In this document: in pieces, positions 9,985 to 19,674 of the stretch | Numbering within the stretch: the first letter of the stretch is position 1 | Layout of the letters: each line of letters starts with the position of its first letter | Assembly: GCA_024642205.1 (NCBI GenBank) | Contig: JAHEBQ010000024.1 | Location: forward strand, 20,656 to 84,655 | DNA length: 64,000 nt | Reading direction: 5' to 3' | Source of the DNA: Planctomycetaceae bacterium | GTDB lineage: Bacteria > Planctomycetota > Planctomycetia > Pirellulales > Pirellulaceae | Notes under the pieces: generated by a model | What the model was told of the DNA's origin: nothing | What the model saw: only the letters and a program-made list of their open reading frames with translations | The model's database searches: none | Made by a program: the position numbers and the translations under genes

Positions 9985-10821
9985 CTACTTTTGTCCATCT
10001 TCCTCTTTCAACAAGTCGTCGATTTCACTCAAGGTGACACTGACATCTGGTTTGTCACTCAAGAGTTCTTCCAAGCTGAGCGTATTGGCTTGCTCAAGTT
10101 CAACGATTCGGTCGTCAAGTTTCGCTTCTTCGATCGCGAATTCGGTGTCAATGTTGATCATCAATTCCTCAACGCTGGCGTTCAATTCGTTGAACTTGTC
10201 GCTGATTGAGGCACCTGGACCGGCAATCGTAGCTGCTTCTTTCATGGCATCGAGCGCGGATTTCTTGGATCGAATCTCGTCCAACTGGCTATCGAGTCTC
10301 GCCAACTGTGCCTCGGAAGTGTCTTCGTTCTTTTTCAGCACATCCAGGTTTTTGGCCCAGGCGGCCGCGATCACGTCATTTTTTGCAATTTGATCTTTGA
10401 CCAATCGCAATTTTTTTGTCGTTTGATCTGCCGCCGATTTGAGTTTCTCAATCGAAACCTCCTTGTCGCCGACCGTGATCGATCCGCTGGCTTCCGCATC
10501 GGATAGGTATTGGCGAAGCTTGGTCAAATCACCGACCAATTTTGCTTTCTCCTTTGCGGTTTCGGCCTTTTTCTCATTCAAGGCCTTCAGTCGGACCTGT
10601 GCCTCGATCCGCTTGTCCCGCAACCCGCCGCTCGCATTCTTGAGTTTGTCATAGGCCATTTCGACCTCTTTCTGTTTTACATTCAATGGGCCCAGCAGGT
10701 CGTCAATCTTCTTGACCGCCGCATCTTTCGCGACTCCCATGCGGGGACCGCAACCGATATAGGTGCCGACCACAACGCCAACAACCAACAGTCCAAACAA
10801 AAGGTACTTCGACATCTTCAA
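9985..10821 (-). CDS. Exported or membrane-anchored long coiled-coil protein
   Basis: 278 residues with an N-terminal hydrophobic segment (YLLFGLLVVGVVVGTYIGCG). The Cys at the end of this segment could be a lipobox (TYIGC), so it may be a lipoprotein rather than a membrane-anchored protein. The rest is almost entirely coiled coil, rich in Lys, Glu, Ala and Leu, with an acidic C-terminus (SEIDDLLKEEDGQK). The general look recalls PspA/IM30-type helical proteins, but I see no diagnostic motif. It is first in a two-gene minus-strand operon with the shorter coiled-coil gene at 9276-9878. The two may form a hetero-oligomer; this is inference. Confidence 0.75.
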   Translation of the reverse strand: MKMSKYLLFGLLVVGVVVGTYIGCGPRMGVAKDAAVKKIDDLLGPLNVKQKEVEMAYDKLKNASGGLRDKRIEAQVRLKALNEKKAETAKEKAKLVGDLTKLRQYLSDAEASGSITVGDKEVSIEKLKSAADQTTKKLRLVKDQIAKNDVIAAAWAKNLDVLKKNEDTSEAQLARLDSQLDEIRSKKSALDAMKEAATIAGPGASISDKFNELNASVEELMINIDTEFAIEEAKLDDRIVELEQANTLSLEELLSDKPDVSVTLSEIDDLLKEEDGQK

Positions 10822-11301
10822 ACTCCAAAAATATTCTGGTAAGGGTAGTTATCAAGTTACGGGGACGTCGGAATTTCTAGCCCGGGAGGTGGACAGAGAA
10901 CCTTCGAGTCAAAGGTGAGATTCAATACGGACGAATGGCAACGGTCACCGGTTCATTATCACGCTCCGGCATTTGATTCGCGTATTAGAACTTCGAATTG
11001 CCAGAATTTCAAAGCCCTTGTCGGTAAAAAACGGGCGGCAAGACGGTCATTCTGATCCAAACCTGTACTGAAGTTGGTCTCGCTTGGAGTGTTTTCATTT
11101 TTTTGCAATCAACCCGATGCGATCGAAGCAAAAACCGCTGCTGAAACCATGGCAACCTAAGCAGCGCGTAATTGGCGTTTCGCGCAAGAATAAAGCCAGA
11201 TTGCAGGCAGTCGGGCGAAAGTCCAGCGATCAAAATCCGGCGTTTTTCCCTAGGACCCCGACAGCTCGAACTGACGCAGCAAGTGACTTGCCCTCGTTGA
11301 C
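10822..11301. other. Intergenic gap, no gene recognised
   Basis: 480 bp between the flippase gene stop and the coiled-coil operon start, both on the minus strand. It should contain the operon promoter, but I cannot pick a confident -35/-10 pair. The open frames here mostly continue antisense into the flippase gene. Confidence 0.5.
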
Positions 11302-12846
11302 TCATTTGACCGGAAGGAATTTGCCAACATTTTTCCGAAAGATGAGCTTCAAATCCGATTTTTCTTCTACGCTCAAAATCCAATCGGAGAAAACGCAGAA
11401 CACCAACACGGCAACCATCGCCAAAACCGCCAACGGAGTATTCAGCAGCAAAATCAGTGGAATTGCGGCGCACAACCAGATTCCGGTGTCGGACCGACAC
11501 CCAAATCGATGATTCAAACCAATGACCAAAACGACCAGTGTGGCGTTTCCGCATGCGGTCCCGATCACCGCCCCTGGAAGGCCAATCAATGGAATCAGGA
11601 TCATGTTCAGGAGTATGTTCACCACCAGGCCAGCTACGCCGATGAGAGTCGCCCATTTTCCTTTTTCCGCGACCCACAGGTAGTCCTGCGCGACAGTCGA
11701 CAGTCCGAACCAAATACAGTAAACCAGAGTCAACGGCAAAACGGAAAGCCCCCCGTTGTAACGGCCTTGCAGAATTACATTGAACAACAACGGGGAAAGC
11801 AGCAGTACGAGGATCCCTCCGGTCGTAAAACCGATCGAGACAATCTTGACCGTCCAGTTCAATTGCTTGGTCAGCTTCGGCTTGTTTCCCGCCTCCCAGG
11901 CGCGACTAAGGTATGGAATCAACACTCCGGCCACCATGGTGGCCACGCTTACCATCAACAGCGGAACGACTCGTCCGCTATGGTATTGCCCCACTGAACC
12001 CTGGGCGAGATCCGGGCTGAGGTTTGACCAGTGAAGTAACATGTAACGGTCGGATACTTCGATCAGATTACTGACAAGATTGGTCGCCCACATCCACATT
12101 GCGAATGGTGCAACCCGTTTCCACATCGTCGATTGTGTTAACAGATCACCTCCGTTTCGAATTCCGGCGCGACACTTCCACATTACCCAACATGCAGGAA
12201 GCATTCCTGCGAGACAGCTGATTGCGAACGCGAGTGTTGCCGCAGAGGCTCCATCATCCCAGACCATCAGGATTCCAGTGCCGACGATTGCGAACATCGT
12301 TCCCGTAATGAAACGCATGATCGTGACCGTGCGAACCTGACATAGCGACTCCATCAACGAAGCCAGAAAATTTGATGCACTGACGACGATCAGCGCTCCG
12401 CCGAGCAATTGAACTAATCCGGATTGGCTTGTGTCGCGAAACAGAATCCAGGAGATCTGGGTCGGAAAAATAACAATCAAGCCCGACATCAGACAAGTCA
12501 TGGCGAAGCTGATCGCAGCGATCCGACCAATGAATGTCTTCAGTTGGCCGCGTTGGCGATAGTGTTCGGTAAACTTCCCAAAACATCCGGGCAAACCGAG
12601 CACGGTCAGCGGAGCCAGGAGCATCAAATAACTCCAGACCATCGACCATTGGCCGAGTTCCTGCTCGGTCATCAACCGGCAAAAAAGCACGCCGCGTCCG
12701 AATCCGATGAACCGCTGGCCGACCGTCAAGACCAGCGCAAAAATGACTCCCGCGGCAATCGAATCGGAAACAAACCCTCGTTCGACACTCCCGTTTTTCC
12801 GTGGCTCAAACAGGGAATCGCTCGATTGAGTGTTTGCCGTCGCCAT
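11302..12846 (-). CDS. Polysaccharide flippase-like membrane protein (Wzx/MATE superfamily)
   Basis: 514 residues with about 12-14 hydrophobic segments over the whole length. The N-terminal region VGQRFIGFGRGVLFCRLMTE resembles the first helix and loop of polysaccharide biosynthesis (PST/Wzx) transporters, which flip lipid-linked sugar repeat units across the inner membrane. Near the C-terminus there are GLPGAVIGTACGNATLVV-type helices common in this superfamily. No glycosyltransferase cluster adjoins it here, which is unusual for a dedicated O-antigen flippase. The start is an ATG that follows an AT-rich stretch. Superfamily call good; substrate unknown. Confidence 0.8.
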   Translation of the reverse strand: MATANTQSSDSLFEPRKNGSVERGFVSDSIAAGVIFALVLTVGQRFIGFGRGVLFCRLMTEQELGQWSMVWSYLMLLAPLTVLGLPGCFGKFTEHYRQRGQLKTFIGRIAAISFAMTCLMSGLIVIFPTQISWILFRDTSQSGLVQLLGGALIVVSASNFLASLMESLCQVRTVTIMRFITGTMFAIVGTGILMVWDDGASAATLAFAISCLAGMLPACWVMWKCRAGIRNGGDLLTQSTMWKRVAPFAMWMWATNLVSNLIEVSDRYMLLHWSNLSPDLAQGSVGQYHSGRVVPLLMVSVATMVAGVLIPYLSRAWEAGNKPKLTKQLNWTVKIVSIGFTTGGILVLLLSPLLFNVILQGRYNGGLSVLPLTLVYCIWFGLSTVAQDYLWVAEKGKWATLIGVAGLVVNILLNMILIPLIGLPGAVIGTACGNATLVVLVIGLNHRFGCRSDTGIWLCAAIPLILLLNTPLAVLAMVAVLVFCVFSDWILSVEEKSDLKLIFRKNVGKFLPVK

Positions 12847-13414
12847 GTGTCGTTTATCGTTTTCTACGTGTTCGGAATCTGTTCACAAATGTTGGTTATT
12901 AATTCTCGCCAAACGTCCAAACGGCCGGCAAGCTGGAAAATTGAAGCCCTCTCCAGCAGAACAAAGTGAGAATGTTGGTATGATGCAGGTTATTCCGATC
13001 GCATCGAATGCAGATTGAGCAGGCAATTCGATGGGAAATTGCGAAATAGGGATCCAAAATGGGAGCAATTCGGTATATCCAAACGGGCCACAGCCCACTT
13101 TCCGGTGATCCAGACCCAAATCTCATCCTGGCGTGACGCTCGCCACACAAACTTCCTTTCGAAGATATCGCAGCCGTCGGCTTGAAGCTGACAGCGAATT
13201 TCAAGGACCAGACAAGTACTCCATCGACAACCATCGACTTGGCCGAAACACTGATTGATGACAGCTTTCCGATGAACAAGCGTTTGCCCCTGTTCACTGC
13301 TCACCCGGGCATGATAAACTTTACGGTGTATTTGGTTGTGGCAGATTTGCCATATCGATTTCTTGTTCATAGGCCAAAAGTTTGCCAAAGATTTCTACTT
13401 CGGATGATCCATCG
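12847..13414. other. Intergenic region between divergent flippase and tex genes
   Basis: 568 bp that should carry divergent promoters for the flippase (minus) and tex (plus). Minus-strand frames here (for example 12899-13297) have an unnatural composition, with no domain or start signals. No repeat or RNA-like fold stands out. Confidence 0.5.
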
Positions 13415-13426
13415 ATGGATGATCCC

Positions 13427-16400
13427 ATGAAAATTGATCTTGCCATCGTCGCCCGGGATTTGAAACTCCCTCCCGAAAAGATTGAAAAGACCGTCGAGCT
13501 GTTGGATGCGGGAAATACGATCCCCTTCATCACCCGCTTTCGAAAAGATCTTACCGGCGGTCTCAACGAGCAACAAATCCTCGCCATCAAACAGCGAGTT
13601 GCGCAGCTCCGCGCGCTATCAGAGCGAAAGTCTTTTGTGCTCAAGTCAATTGAGTCACAAGGCAAACTGACCGGCGAACTCAAGACCCAGATCAAAATTG
13701 CAACGACCAGTCGACGGCTGGAAGATTTGTATCTGCCATTCAAGCCCAAGAAGCAATCCCGCGCCTCAATCGCACGACAACGGGGATTGGAACCATTGGC
13801 CGACGATATCTTCCTCGCAACATCACCCGATGTGGATATCGCGACACGAGCTACCGAATTCGTTCGCGTCGACAAAGGACTGAATTCTGTCGACGATGTT
13901 ATCAAAGGTGTTGGCGATCTATTGGCAGAACGATTCAGCGAAAATGATGAATTGCGCAGCACACTTCGCAAGATCATGTGGACCGATGGAAAACTAACCA
14001 CGCAATCGCTTGTCATTCAAGAAACGGCTGCTGACCCAGGTCCCGCGCCAGGCGAATCAACGGGCGACGGTTCCTCGAATACCGCGACATCGACCGAATC
14101 GGGTAATACCGGCGAGCCGAATTCAGCAACCAAGCGAACAACGACTTCCGATCCCATGGGGCCAACGGCTGCGCCCGTTGCCGAAATCCTGCCGGCCAAA
14201 CTTGACAAAGTTTCGAACGACCCTGCACCCCAGGCATTGAAAGAGCTCAAATCGGAATCGTCCGTCGATTCACCCGCGACGCCAGCCGGATCTCTGCCAA
14301 TCGAAACGCATTCGAGCGGCAGTTCGTCCGGCGCAGTCGTAGACGAAGTCTGTCAATCGGCGATTATCGAATCAACCGCAACAGAACCTGTGGACGCGCC
14401 TGGCCCAGTTCAAAACTCACCCACAGTCGAAAGTCGTTCATCCGATTCCGCGCCCGACATCAATGAGACGAATGATGCCCCGCCCCCGGTCAGCGAATCG
14501 GTTGCCAGTGATGCAATTGCCACCACGGAATCGTCAGTCACCCCGGTACCGATCGCACAGGAACCGAACGCAGCACCTTTGAATGCGGACCCGACCAAAT
14601 CAAAAAAGAAGAAAAAGAAGAAAAAGAAGCCGACCGAAGACCCGTTCAAAGACTTTAAGAACTTCAAGCAGCCGATCCGGCAAGTGCCCAACCACCGTAT
14701 CCTGGCAATTAATCGAGGTGAACGTGCCGGCCAACTGAAAGTCAAGATCAGCGTCGATGGCAACAAACTGTCCGAGGCATCCCTGGCCGCGTTGGTGCCT
14801 GCCGAACATCCATTTCGCGAGTTCATGCAGAAATGCGCATCCGACGCCCTCAACCGGATGATCGCTCCCAGCCTCGAACGCGAGATCCGCCGTGAACTGA
14901 CCGAGGCCGCAGAAAAACATGCGGTCGAGGTCTTTGCCAACAACCTTCGCAATCTGTTGCTGCAACCTCCGATTCGCAATCGCACGGTGCTCGCAATTGA
15001 TCCCGGTTTCAAGCGTGGTTGTTCGGTCGCGGTCCTTGACCCATTTGGCAACGTTCTTGATTCGGGACACGTTTTTGTTGTCGGTAATCAGTCCCGTCGG
15101 GACGAAAGCAAACAGATGATTGCGGCCTGGGTCAAGAAACACAAAGCCGATGTGATCGCAATTGGCAACGGTGCCGCCTGTCGTCAAACCGAACAAATGG
15201 TCTCCGACACGATCGCAGAACAACTCGGTGACCTGCAGACAACCTACGTCATGGTCAACGAGGCTGGAGCCAGTACTTATTCGACCAGTGAAATCGGGCG
15301 CTCCGAACTGCCTCATGCTTCGCCATCCATTCGTAGCGCGATCTCCATCGGGCGCCGCCTGCAGGATCCGCTTTCCGAACTGGTCAAAATCAGCCCCGCA
15401 AATATCGGCGTCGGGATGTATCAACATGACGTCAAGGCAAAACACCTGAGCGAGTCGCTCGATGAGGTGGTCCGTTTTTGTGTGAACCAGGTTGGAGTCG
15501 ACGTCAACACGGCCAGCCCTTCCTTGTTGAAATACGTTTCGGGGCTGAATTCATTAACGGCTCGTCGGGTCGTTGAACATCGACAAACCAATGGTCGATT
15601 CAGAAACCGCAACCAGCTCAAGGAAATCAGCGGATTTGGCGATGCGACGTTCGTTCAGTCTGCTGGCTTTTTGCGTATTCACGGCGGGGACTCGCCGCTG
15701 GATTGCACTTCCATTCACCCGGAAAGTTACGACATCGCCAACGACATCCTGAAACGGATCGACGTCTCGGCGGAAGACTTCTTTCCAAAAGAACTGAGTG
15801 CGTTGGAGTCCGTCGCACCACCTTCGATCCCCGCTCCCCTGGAAGATTCCACGCTCAGTGGAGGTTCACCCAATGTCGAATCATCAAAGGACTCGACGGC
15901 GTCCATACCCCCTCCATTGCCGGCAACTCAATCCGAATCTGGGACGGTCCCCGGAACCGAGGCAGGTCTTTCCAGCGAATCACGTCAATCCGAAGAGATA
16001 CCCAAAACCGTCGTCGATGAATCCCCTGAGTCAGGTAACGTCGAACCCGGTTCCGAACCGGCGTCCATCGACGCAGCTTCCAATGCCGTCCCAGAACCCG
16101 CACGACCAACGGAACCAATAAGCACTGAAATGTCAGCCCCAACGCCAGATTCCACAGTTGGACCGGCGACAACTCAGGCAGCAACCAACGTATCTCACGC
16201 GACGTCACCCGCTCAAGCGGATGAATGGGGCGAAAACTCGGCCAATCGCAAAGAGATCTTGAAAAAGATCAGCGATCTCAATGTCGATGACTTGGCCTTG
16301 CATCATTCCGCGGGGAGATTGCTGGTAAAAGATATCTTGATGGCGCTAAAACGACCCAAGTGGGATCCGCGGGACAAAGTCAGTAAACCAATTTTTCGGC

Positions 16401-17029
16401 GCGGTATTATCAAAGCGGACGACCTGAAACCGAATATGCAGCTGGACGGGCAAGTCGTCAATGTCGTCGATTTCGGCGTATTTGTGGACATCGGATTGGG
16501 AGAAAGCTCACTGGTCCATGTAAGCCAGCTTTCCAATCACTTCATCCGCGATCCTCATCGATTCTATTCCGTCGGCGACGTGTTGAAAGTTTGGGTCTCT
16601 GAAATTGACGCTGAACGTAGGCGGGTCAAGTTAACGGCGGTTCGCCCCGGAAGCAAGAAACCGCCAAGCCGACGCGCTCGAAGTACAGGCGGCAAAGATT
16701 CCTCCGCATCCTCCACCAATCCACGCATTACCACCGGCTCCAGCGAATCACGAAGTTCGACTCCGCCCGCTCGCAAGCCTGGCAAGTACGGCAATAAGTA
16801 TGGCGGTCGACCCAAAGGAAAATCAGCTCAGCGTCCCAGTTATGGGAAAAGCGATACTCCTTACAAAAGTCATGTTCGAAAGTCTCAGCCAAAAGAAGTC
16901 AAACCGATCACCGACGGCATGCTCAAAGGTGTCGAGCCAATGCGTTCGTTTTCGGATCTGGCTCAATTTGTCAACAAGAAGCCCAAGGACAAGAAAACAG
17001 GAAAAACGGACAAGGATTCTCCGTCCTGA
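13427..17029 (+). CDS. tex: Tex-family transcription accessory protein, enlarged by disordered inserts
   Basis: About 1200 residues from the ATG at 13427 (13415 also possible); ordinary Tex proteins are about 770-800. In order: Tex N-terminal helical region with NTIPFITRFRKDLTGGLNE; a Ser/Thr/Pro/Glu-rich insert (about 14010-14590) ending in a nine-lysine run; then NHRILAINRGE and the YqgF-like RNase H fold (LAIDPGFKRGCSVAVLD); AISIGRRLQDPLSELVKI and IGVGMYQHDVKAKHLSESLD; HhH motifs (VDVNTASPSLLKYVSGL); a second disordered insert (about 15800-16230); an S1 domain (VVDFGVFVDIGLGESSLVHV); and a Lys/Ser/Gly-rich tail. Tex binds nucleic acid and affects transcription and RNA metabolism in other bacteria. 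All core blocks are intact. Confidence 0.95.
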   Translation: MKIDLAIVARDLKLPPEKIEKTVELLDAGNTIPFITRFRKDLTGGLNEQQILAIKQRVAQLRALSERKSFVLKSIESQGKLTGELKTQIKIATTSRRLEDLYLPFKPKKQSRASIARQRGLEPLADDIFLATSPDVDIATRATEFVRVDKGLNSVDDVIKGVGDLLAERFSENDELRSTLRKIMWTDGKLTTQSLVIQETAADPGPAPGESTGDGSSNTATSTESGNTGEPNSATKRTTTSDPMGPTAAPVAEILPAKLDKVSNDPAPQALKELKSESSVDSPATPAGSLPIETHSSGSSSGAVVDEVCQSAIIESTATEPVDAPGPVQNSPTVESRSSDSAPDINETNDAPPPVSESVASDAIATTESSVTPVPIAQEPNAAPLNADPTKSKKKKKKKKKPTEDPFKDFKNFKQPIRQVPNHRILAINRGERAGQLKVKISVDGNKLSEASLAALVPAEHPFREFMQKCASDALNRMIAPSLEREIRRELTEAAEKHAVEVFANNLRNLLLQPPIRNRTVLAIDPGFKRGCSVAVLDPFGNVLDSGHVFVVGNQSRRDESKQMIAAWVKKHKADVIAIGNGAACRQTEQMVSDTIAEQLGDLQTTYVMVNEAGASTYSTSEIGRSELPHASPSIRSAISIGRRLQDPLSELVKISPANIGVGMYQHDVKAKHLSESLDEVVRFCVNQVGVDVNTASPSLLKYVSGLNSLTARRVVEHRQTNGRFRNRNQLKEISGFGDATFVQSAGFLRIHGGDSPLDCTSIHPESYDIANDILKRIDVSAEDFFPKELSALESVAPPSIPAPLEDSTLSGGSPNVESSKDSTASIPPPLPATQSESGTVPGTEAGLSSESRQSEEIPKTVVDESPESGNVEPGSEPASIDAASNAVPEPARPTEPISTEMSAPTPDSTVGPATTQAATNVSHATSPAQADEWGENSANRKEILKKISDLNVDDLALHHSAGRLLVKDILMALKRPKWDPRDKVSKPIFRRGIIKADDLKPNMQLDGQVVNVVDFGVFVDIGLGESSLVHVSQLSNHFIRDPHRFYSVGDVLKVWVSEIDAERRRVKLTAVRPGSKKPPSRRARSTGGKDSSASSTNPRITTGSSESRSSTPPARKPGKYGNKYGGRPKGKSAQRPSYGKSDTPYKSHVRKSQPKEVKPITDGMLKGVEPMRSFSDLAQFVNKKPKDKKTGKTDKDSPS

Positions 17030-17156
17030 ACCCCTGCCAGCGATTTCGGAATCCCAGGCTGAACGAGTTCATTCGAATTATGAGGTCGGTTCGTCCAATC
17101 GTTGTTCCAGGATCAATGTTATAACTCAACCGACCGAAGTTTCAGAATAAACAATA

Positions 17157-17639
17157 ATGGATTTTGAAGACCAACTCCAGAAAGCCATTCAACGTGGCCA
17201 GGAACGCACCGCCGCTCGCAGCTCTGCCAAAAAACAGGCGGAAACGAGCAAAGAAGAAATCCGCAATCTTCACAACGCGTTTCGGTTGAATGTGTCGGAA
17301 CACATTGAAACCTGCCTCAAGCAACTGGCCCTGCATTTCCCGGGATTTGATTACGAGACGCTATACGGTACCAAAGGCTGGGGCGGAGCTCTTTCCCGCA
17401 ACGATATTGATCGTGGCCCAGACGGAAAAGCCGGGTCCTTTTTCAGCCGAATCGAATTGACGGTTCGTCCCCAAAACGAATTCAACGTGGTCAACATTAC
17501 GGGCAAGGCTACAATTCGGGATAAGGAAATATTCACCTGGAATCACTTCGAGGATATCCTGGAAGCCAAGCAGGACTCGTTGGAACAAATGATTGACAAA
17601 TGGATACTCCAGTTCGCCGAGCAGTTTGCTTCGCGTTGA
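17157..17639 (+). CDS. Hypothetical protein
   Basis: 160 residues. The N-terminal ~40 residues are a charged helix (ARSSAKKQAETSKEEIRNLH), followed by an alpha/beta-looking domain with FPGFDYETLYGTKGWGGALS and RIELTVRPQNEFNVVNITGK. No signal peptide or membrane segment. It lies 127 bp after tex on the same strand. I do not recognise the family, though the composition and the well-formed C-terminus (IDKWILQFAEQFASR) argue for a real gene. No function assigned. Confidence 0.75.
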   Translation: MDFEDQLQKAIQRGQERTAARSSAKKQAETSKEEIRNLHNAFRLNVSEHIETCLKQLALHFPGFDYETLYGTKGWGGALSRNDIDRGPDGKAGSFFSRIELTVRPQNEFNVVNITGKATIRDKEIFTWNHFEDILEAKQDSLEQMIDKWILQFAEQFASR

Positions 17640-17813
17640 GCAGGTTCAATGGGAGTGCGTTACCCGATCGACGCGTTCACCAAATCATATCGCCGATGTT
17701 TTTCAATCTGAAAATCCTGTTACTCGACTGTTTTTTCTCCATGTGATTGTTCCTGTTTTCCAAACCACTCAGGCTCATCCACCCGATGGCGACCCTTGCC
17801 GAGTAGCCCGTCC

Positions 17814-18794
17814 ATGTACAACAAAAACCCCACTTCACGCCGACTGATCCCGGGCTGTCTGTTAACAGGCATCGGCCTGATTCTGATCTTTGCCATGGGT
17901 GCCTATTTCGTTCACCCCCTGGTCCGGATCGACGTCGACCCCGACAAAACGAGACCGGTTGTCGTCTCAGCGCCCAGCCATATCAAAATCTCATCGAACG
18001 ACACGGAATTGTCCAGCTTGCCCGATGGCGCTATTACTGCTTCGATCACCCAACAGGTCATTGATTCGGCTGATCACCCGTTTGATCCCTTGTTGAAATT
18101 GGCTGATGACAGCATCGATTCCATTGACAGGAACATTCGCGATTACACGGCCACCCTTGTTAGCCAGGTGTTTGTTGATGGAAAACTCCAACCGGAGAAA
18201 TACCTCAAAGTCAAGATTCGTCACGCCAACACACGTGACGGAATACAGACGCCCTTTTCCGTCTACACTTGTTTCCTGAAACCGAAAGAGAATGTTGGTC
18301 AGGAAGTGATCTGGGTGGCTGGACAAAACGATGGCAATATTGTTGCTCATACAACAGGGCTCCTGAATGTTAAACGATTTTACCTTGACCCTGATGGATC
18401 GATCGCGATGGAAGGAAATCGTTACCCGATAGGCGACATCGGGATGCGTAACTTGATCGTCAAAATGAGGGAGTTTGGCGAAAAAGACCGGCAACACGGC
18501 GAGTGCATCGTGAAGATTCAACGCAACGTCGAAATCAACGGATGTACCTGCACGCGGATTCAGGCCGCGCACCCGTACCAGCGAGATCATTTCGATTTTC
18601 ATATCGCCAGGATTTATATCGACGACGCACGAAACATTCCAATTGCCTACGAAGGGTACTTGTGGCCGGATAAGGAGGGCGAACCTGCGCCACTCTTGGA
18701 AAAGTACTACTACACCGACGTCAAACTCAACATCGGCCTGACCGACGAAGATTTCGACGCCAGCAACAAAGCCTACAACTTCCCGAACTGGTAG
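17814..18794 (+). CDS. DUF1571 family protein
   Basis: 326 residues from ATG 17814; an upstream in-frame start would add six residues. It has an N-terminal membrane anchor or signal (PGCLLTGIGLILIFAMGAYF, about 12-32), then a linker, then a domain with NIRDYTATLVSQVFVDGKL and CFLKPKENVGQEVIWVAGQN that fits DUF1571, common in planctomycetes. The end has IPIAYEGYLWPD and YYYTDVKLNIGLTDEDF, again typical of the family. It is probably exported to the periplasm; the biochemical role is not known. It converges with the next gene 40 bp downstream, with a hairpin between them. Confidence 0.85.
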   Translation: MYNKNPTSRRLIPGCLLTGIGLILIFAMGAYFVHPLVRIDVDPDKTRPVVVSAPSHIKISSNDTELSSLPDGAITASITQQVIDSADHPFDPLLKLADDSIDSIDRNIRDYTATLVSQVFVDGKLQPEKYLKVKIRHANTRDGIQTPFSVYTCFLKPKENVGQEVIWVAGQNDGNIVAHTTGLLNVKRFYLDPDGSIAMEGNRYPIGDIGMRNLIVKMREFGEKDRQHGECIVKIQRNVEINGCTCTRIQAAHPYQRDHFDFHIARIYIDDARNIPIAYEGYLWPDKEGEPAPLLEKYYYTDVKLNIGLTDEDFDASNKAYNFPNW

Positions 18795-18817
18795 GCTCAA
18801 ACAAGGTGCAGGGCAAA

Positions 18818-18836
18818 AAAGGTTCCTGGCACCTTT
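18818..18836. terminator. Candidate bidirectional stem-loop between convergent genes
   Basis: A six-base-pair stem AAAGGT / ACCTTT with the loop TCCTGGC, flanked by a run of A on one side and TTTAATT on the other. It sits exactly between two convergent stop codons and overlaps the stop of the minus-strand gene. The A/T flanks on both sides would give U-tracts in both directions. I recall near-identical AAAGGTxCCTGGCACCTTT elements being frequent in planctomycete and other genomes; this should be checked. Confidence 0.5.
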
Positions 18837-19260
18837 AATTGCGGCGGCCCTGATTCTTGTATTGGGAGGTGGCCAGATCGACCATCTCTTCGGTAATTGC
18901 AACGACGTCAGGTGCGGTTAACAGGTCGGGGTCGTAGCCGTCGTCATAGCCCTCCGCGTCCAACCACGACTCCACGATTTCCAGCTGAGCCATGGGGGAT
19001 TTGGCTGGCAATCCTGCGAACATCTCAATCATCCTTTCGGTCGCTGAGTACGTGCCCGTGCGATACGTTATCCAACCGTCCCGCGATAGCTTGAACGTCG
19101 CCGATTTGATTTCCGCAACCGAAAGAATTTCATGATTGATATAGTCCGCAGCTCCGATCACATCCGAAAGCTGAACCGATTCCCCTTTGGATGAGAGGTA
19201 GGACACCGCCAGCAGGAACCAGGCGTCGGCCCAAGTGTAATCGGTTGAGATTTCTTCCAT
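18835..19260 (-). CDS. Small hypothetical protein
   Basis: 141 residues from the ATG at 19260; the frame is open 46 codons upstream, but that part is low-quality and proline-rich. The protein is soluble and acidic, with helices such as TWADAWFLLAVSYLSSKGES and SVAEIKSATFKLSRDGWI, the latter resembling a small winged-helix or helical bundle. The C-terminus is acidic (DAEGYDDGYDPDLLTAPD). No known family recognised. It is convergent with the DUF1571 gene and shares the candidate terminator at its stop. Confidence 0.7.
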   Translation of the reverse strand: MEEISTDYTWADAWFLLAVSYLSSKGESVQLSDVIGAADYINHEILSVAEIKSATFKLSRDGWITYRTGTYSATERMIEMFAGLPAKSPMAQLEIVESWLDAEGYDDGYDPDLLTAPDVVAITEEMVDLATSQYKNQGRRN

Positions 19261-19674
19261 GTTGCCCACTCTGAACCACCGGAGGATCGACCCAAACCCA
19301 GGCTTTCGAACGCCTTCGGAAAAACCAAAAGGAAAGCCTTCGGTCGACGAACCGGGAATTAGATCACACCGCGATTCAACTGTCAAAAAACACTGCATCC
19401 ATGAAACCGGTTCAAGGCCAACGTTTCGGTTCGCTGCTCCGGTCGACTTTCGCAGGTTTCAACCACCGGTGGTTGAATTCGGCAGGTCCGTCCCTTCCCG
19501 CAGCCCGATCATCGACAATCCTGGCCTTGATGCTTGCTTCTGGAAACCCCTGGACGCGCCCTGATTCGAGTGGAATTCAAGTCGAATCCGGTCGAATATT
19601 CCCGGAAAGCAAGCGCCGTTTACCGCTCCGTGGAGCCAGCACTGCCTTGCGATCGTCGAACAATCAATCGGGCC
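19261..19674. other. Intergenic gap, no gene recognised
   Basis: 414 bp between two minus-strand genes. The open plus-strand frames (19259-19564, 19401-19742) are proline- and arginine-rich, lack domains and partly overlap neighbouring genes, so I leave them out. The promoter of the small gene at 19260 should lie here. Confidence 0.5.

Noticed and set aside
12899..13297. 132-codon minus-strand frame between the flippase and tex genes
   Set aside because: Composition unlike the real genes here, no binding site, and a second overlapping frame is equally long.
19259..19564. 101-codon plus-strand frame
   Set aside because: Proline-rich with no domain, and it starts antisense to the small gene at 18835-19260.
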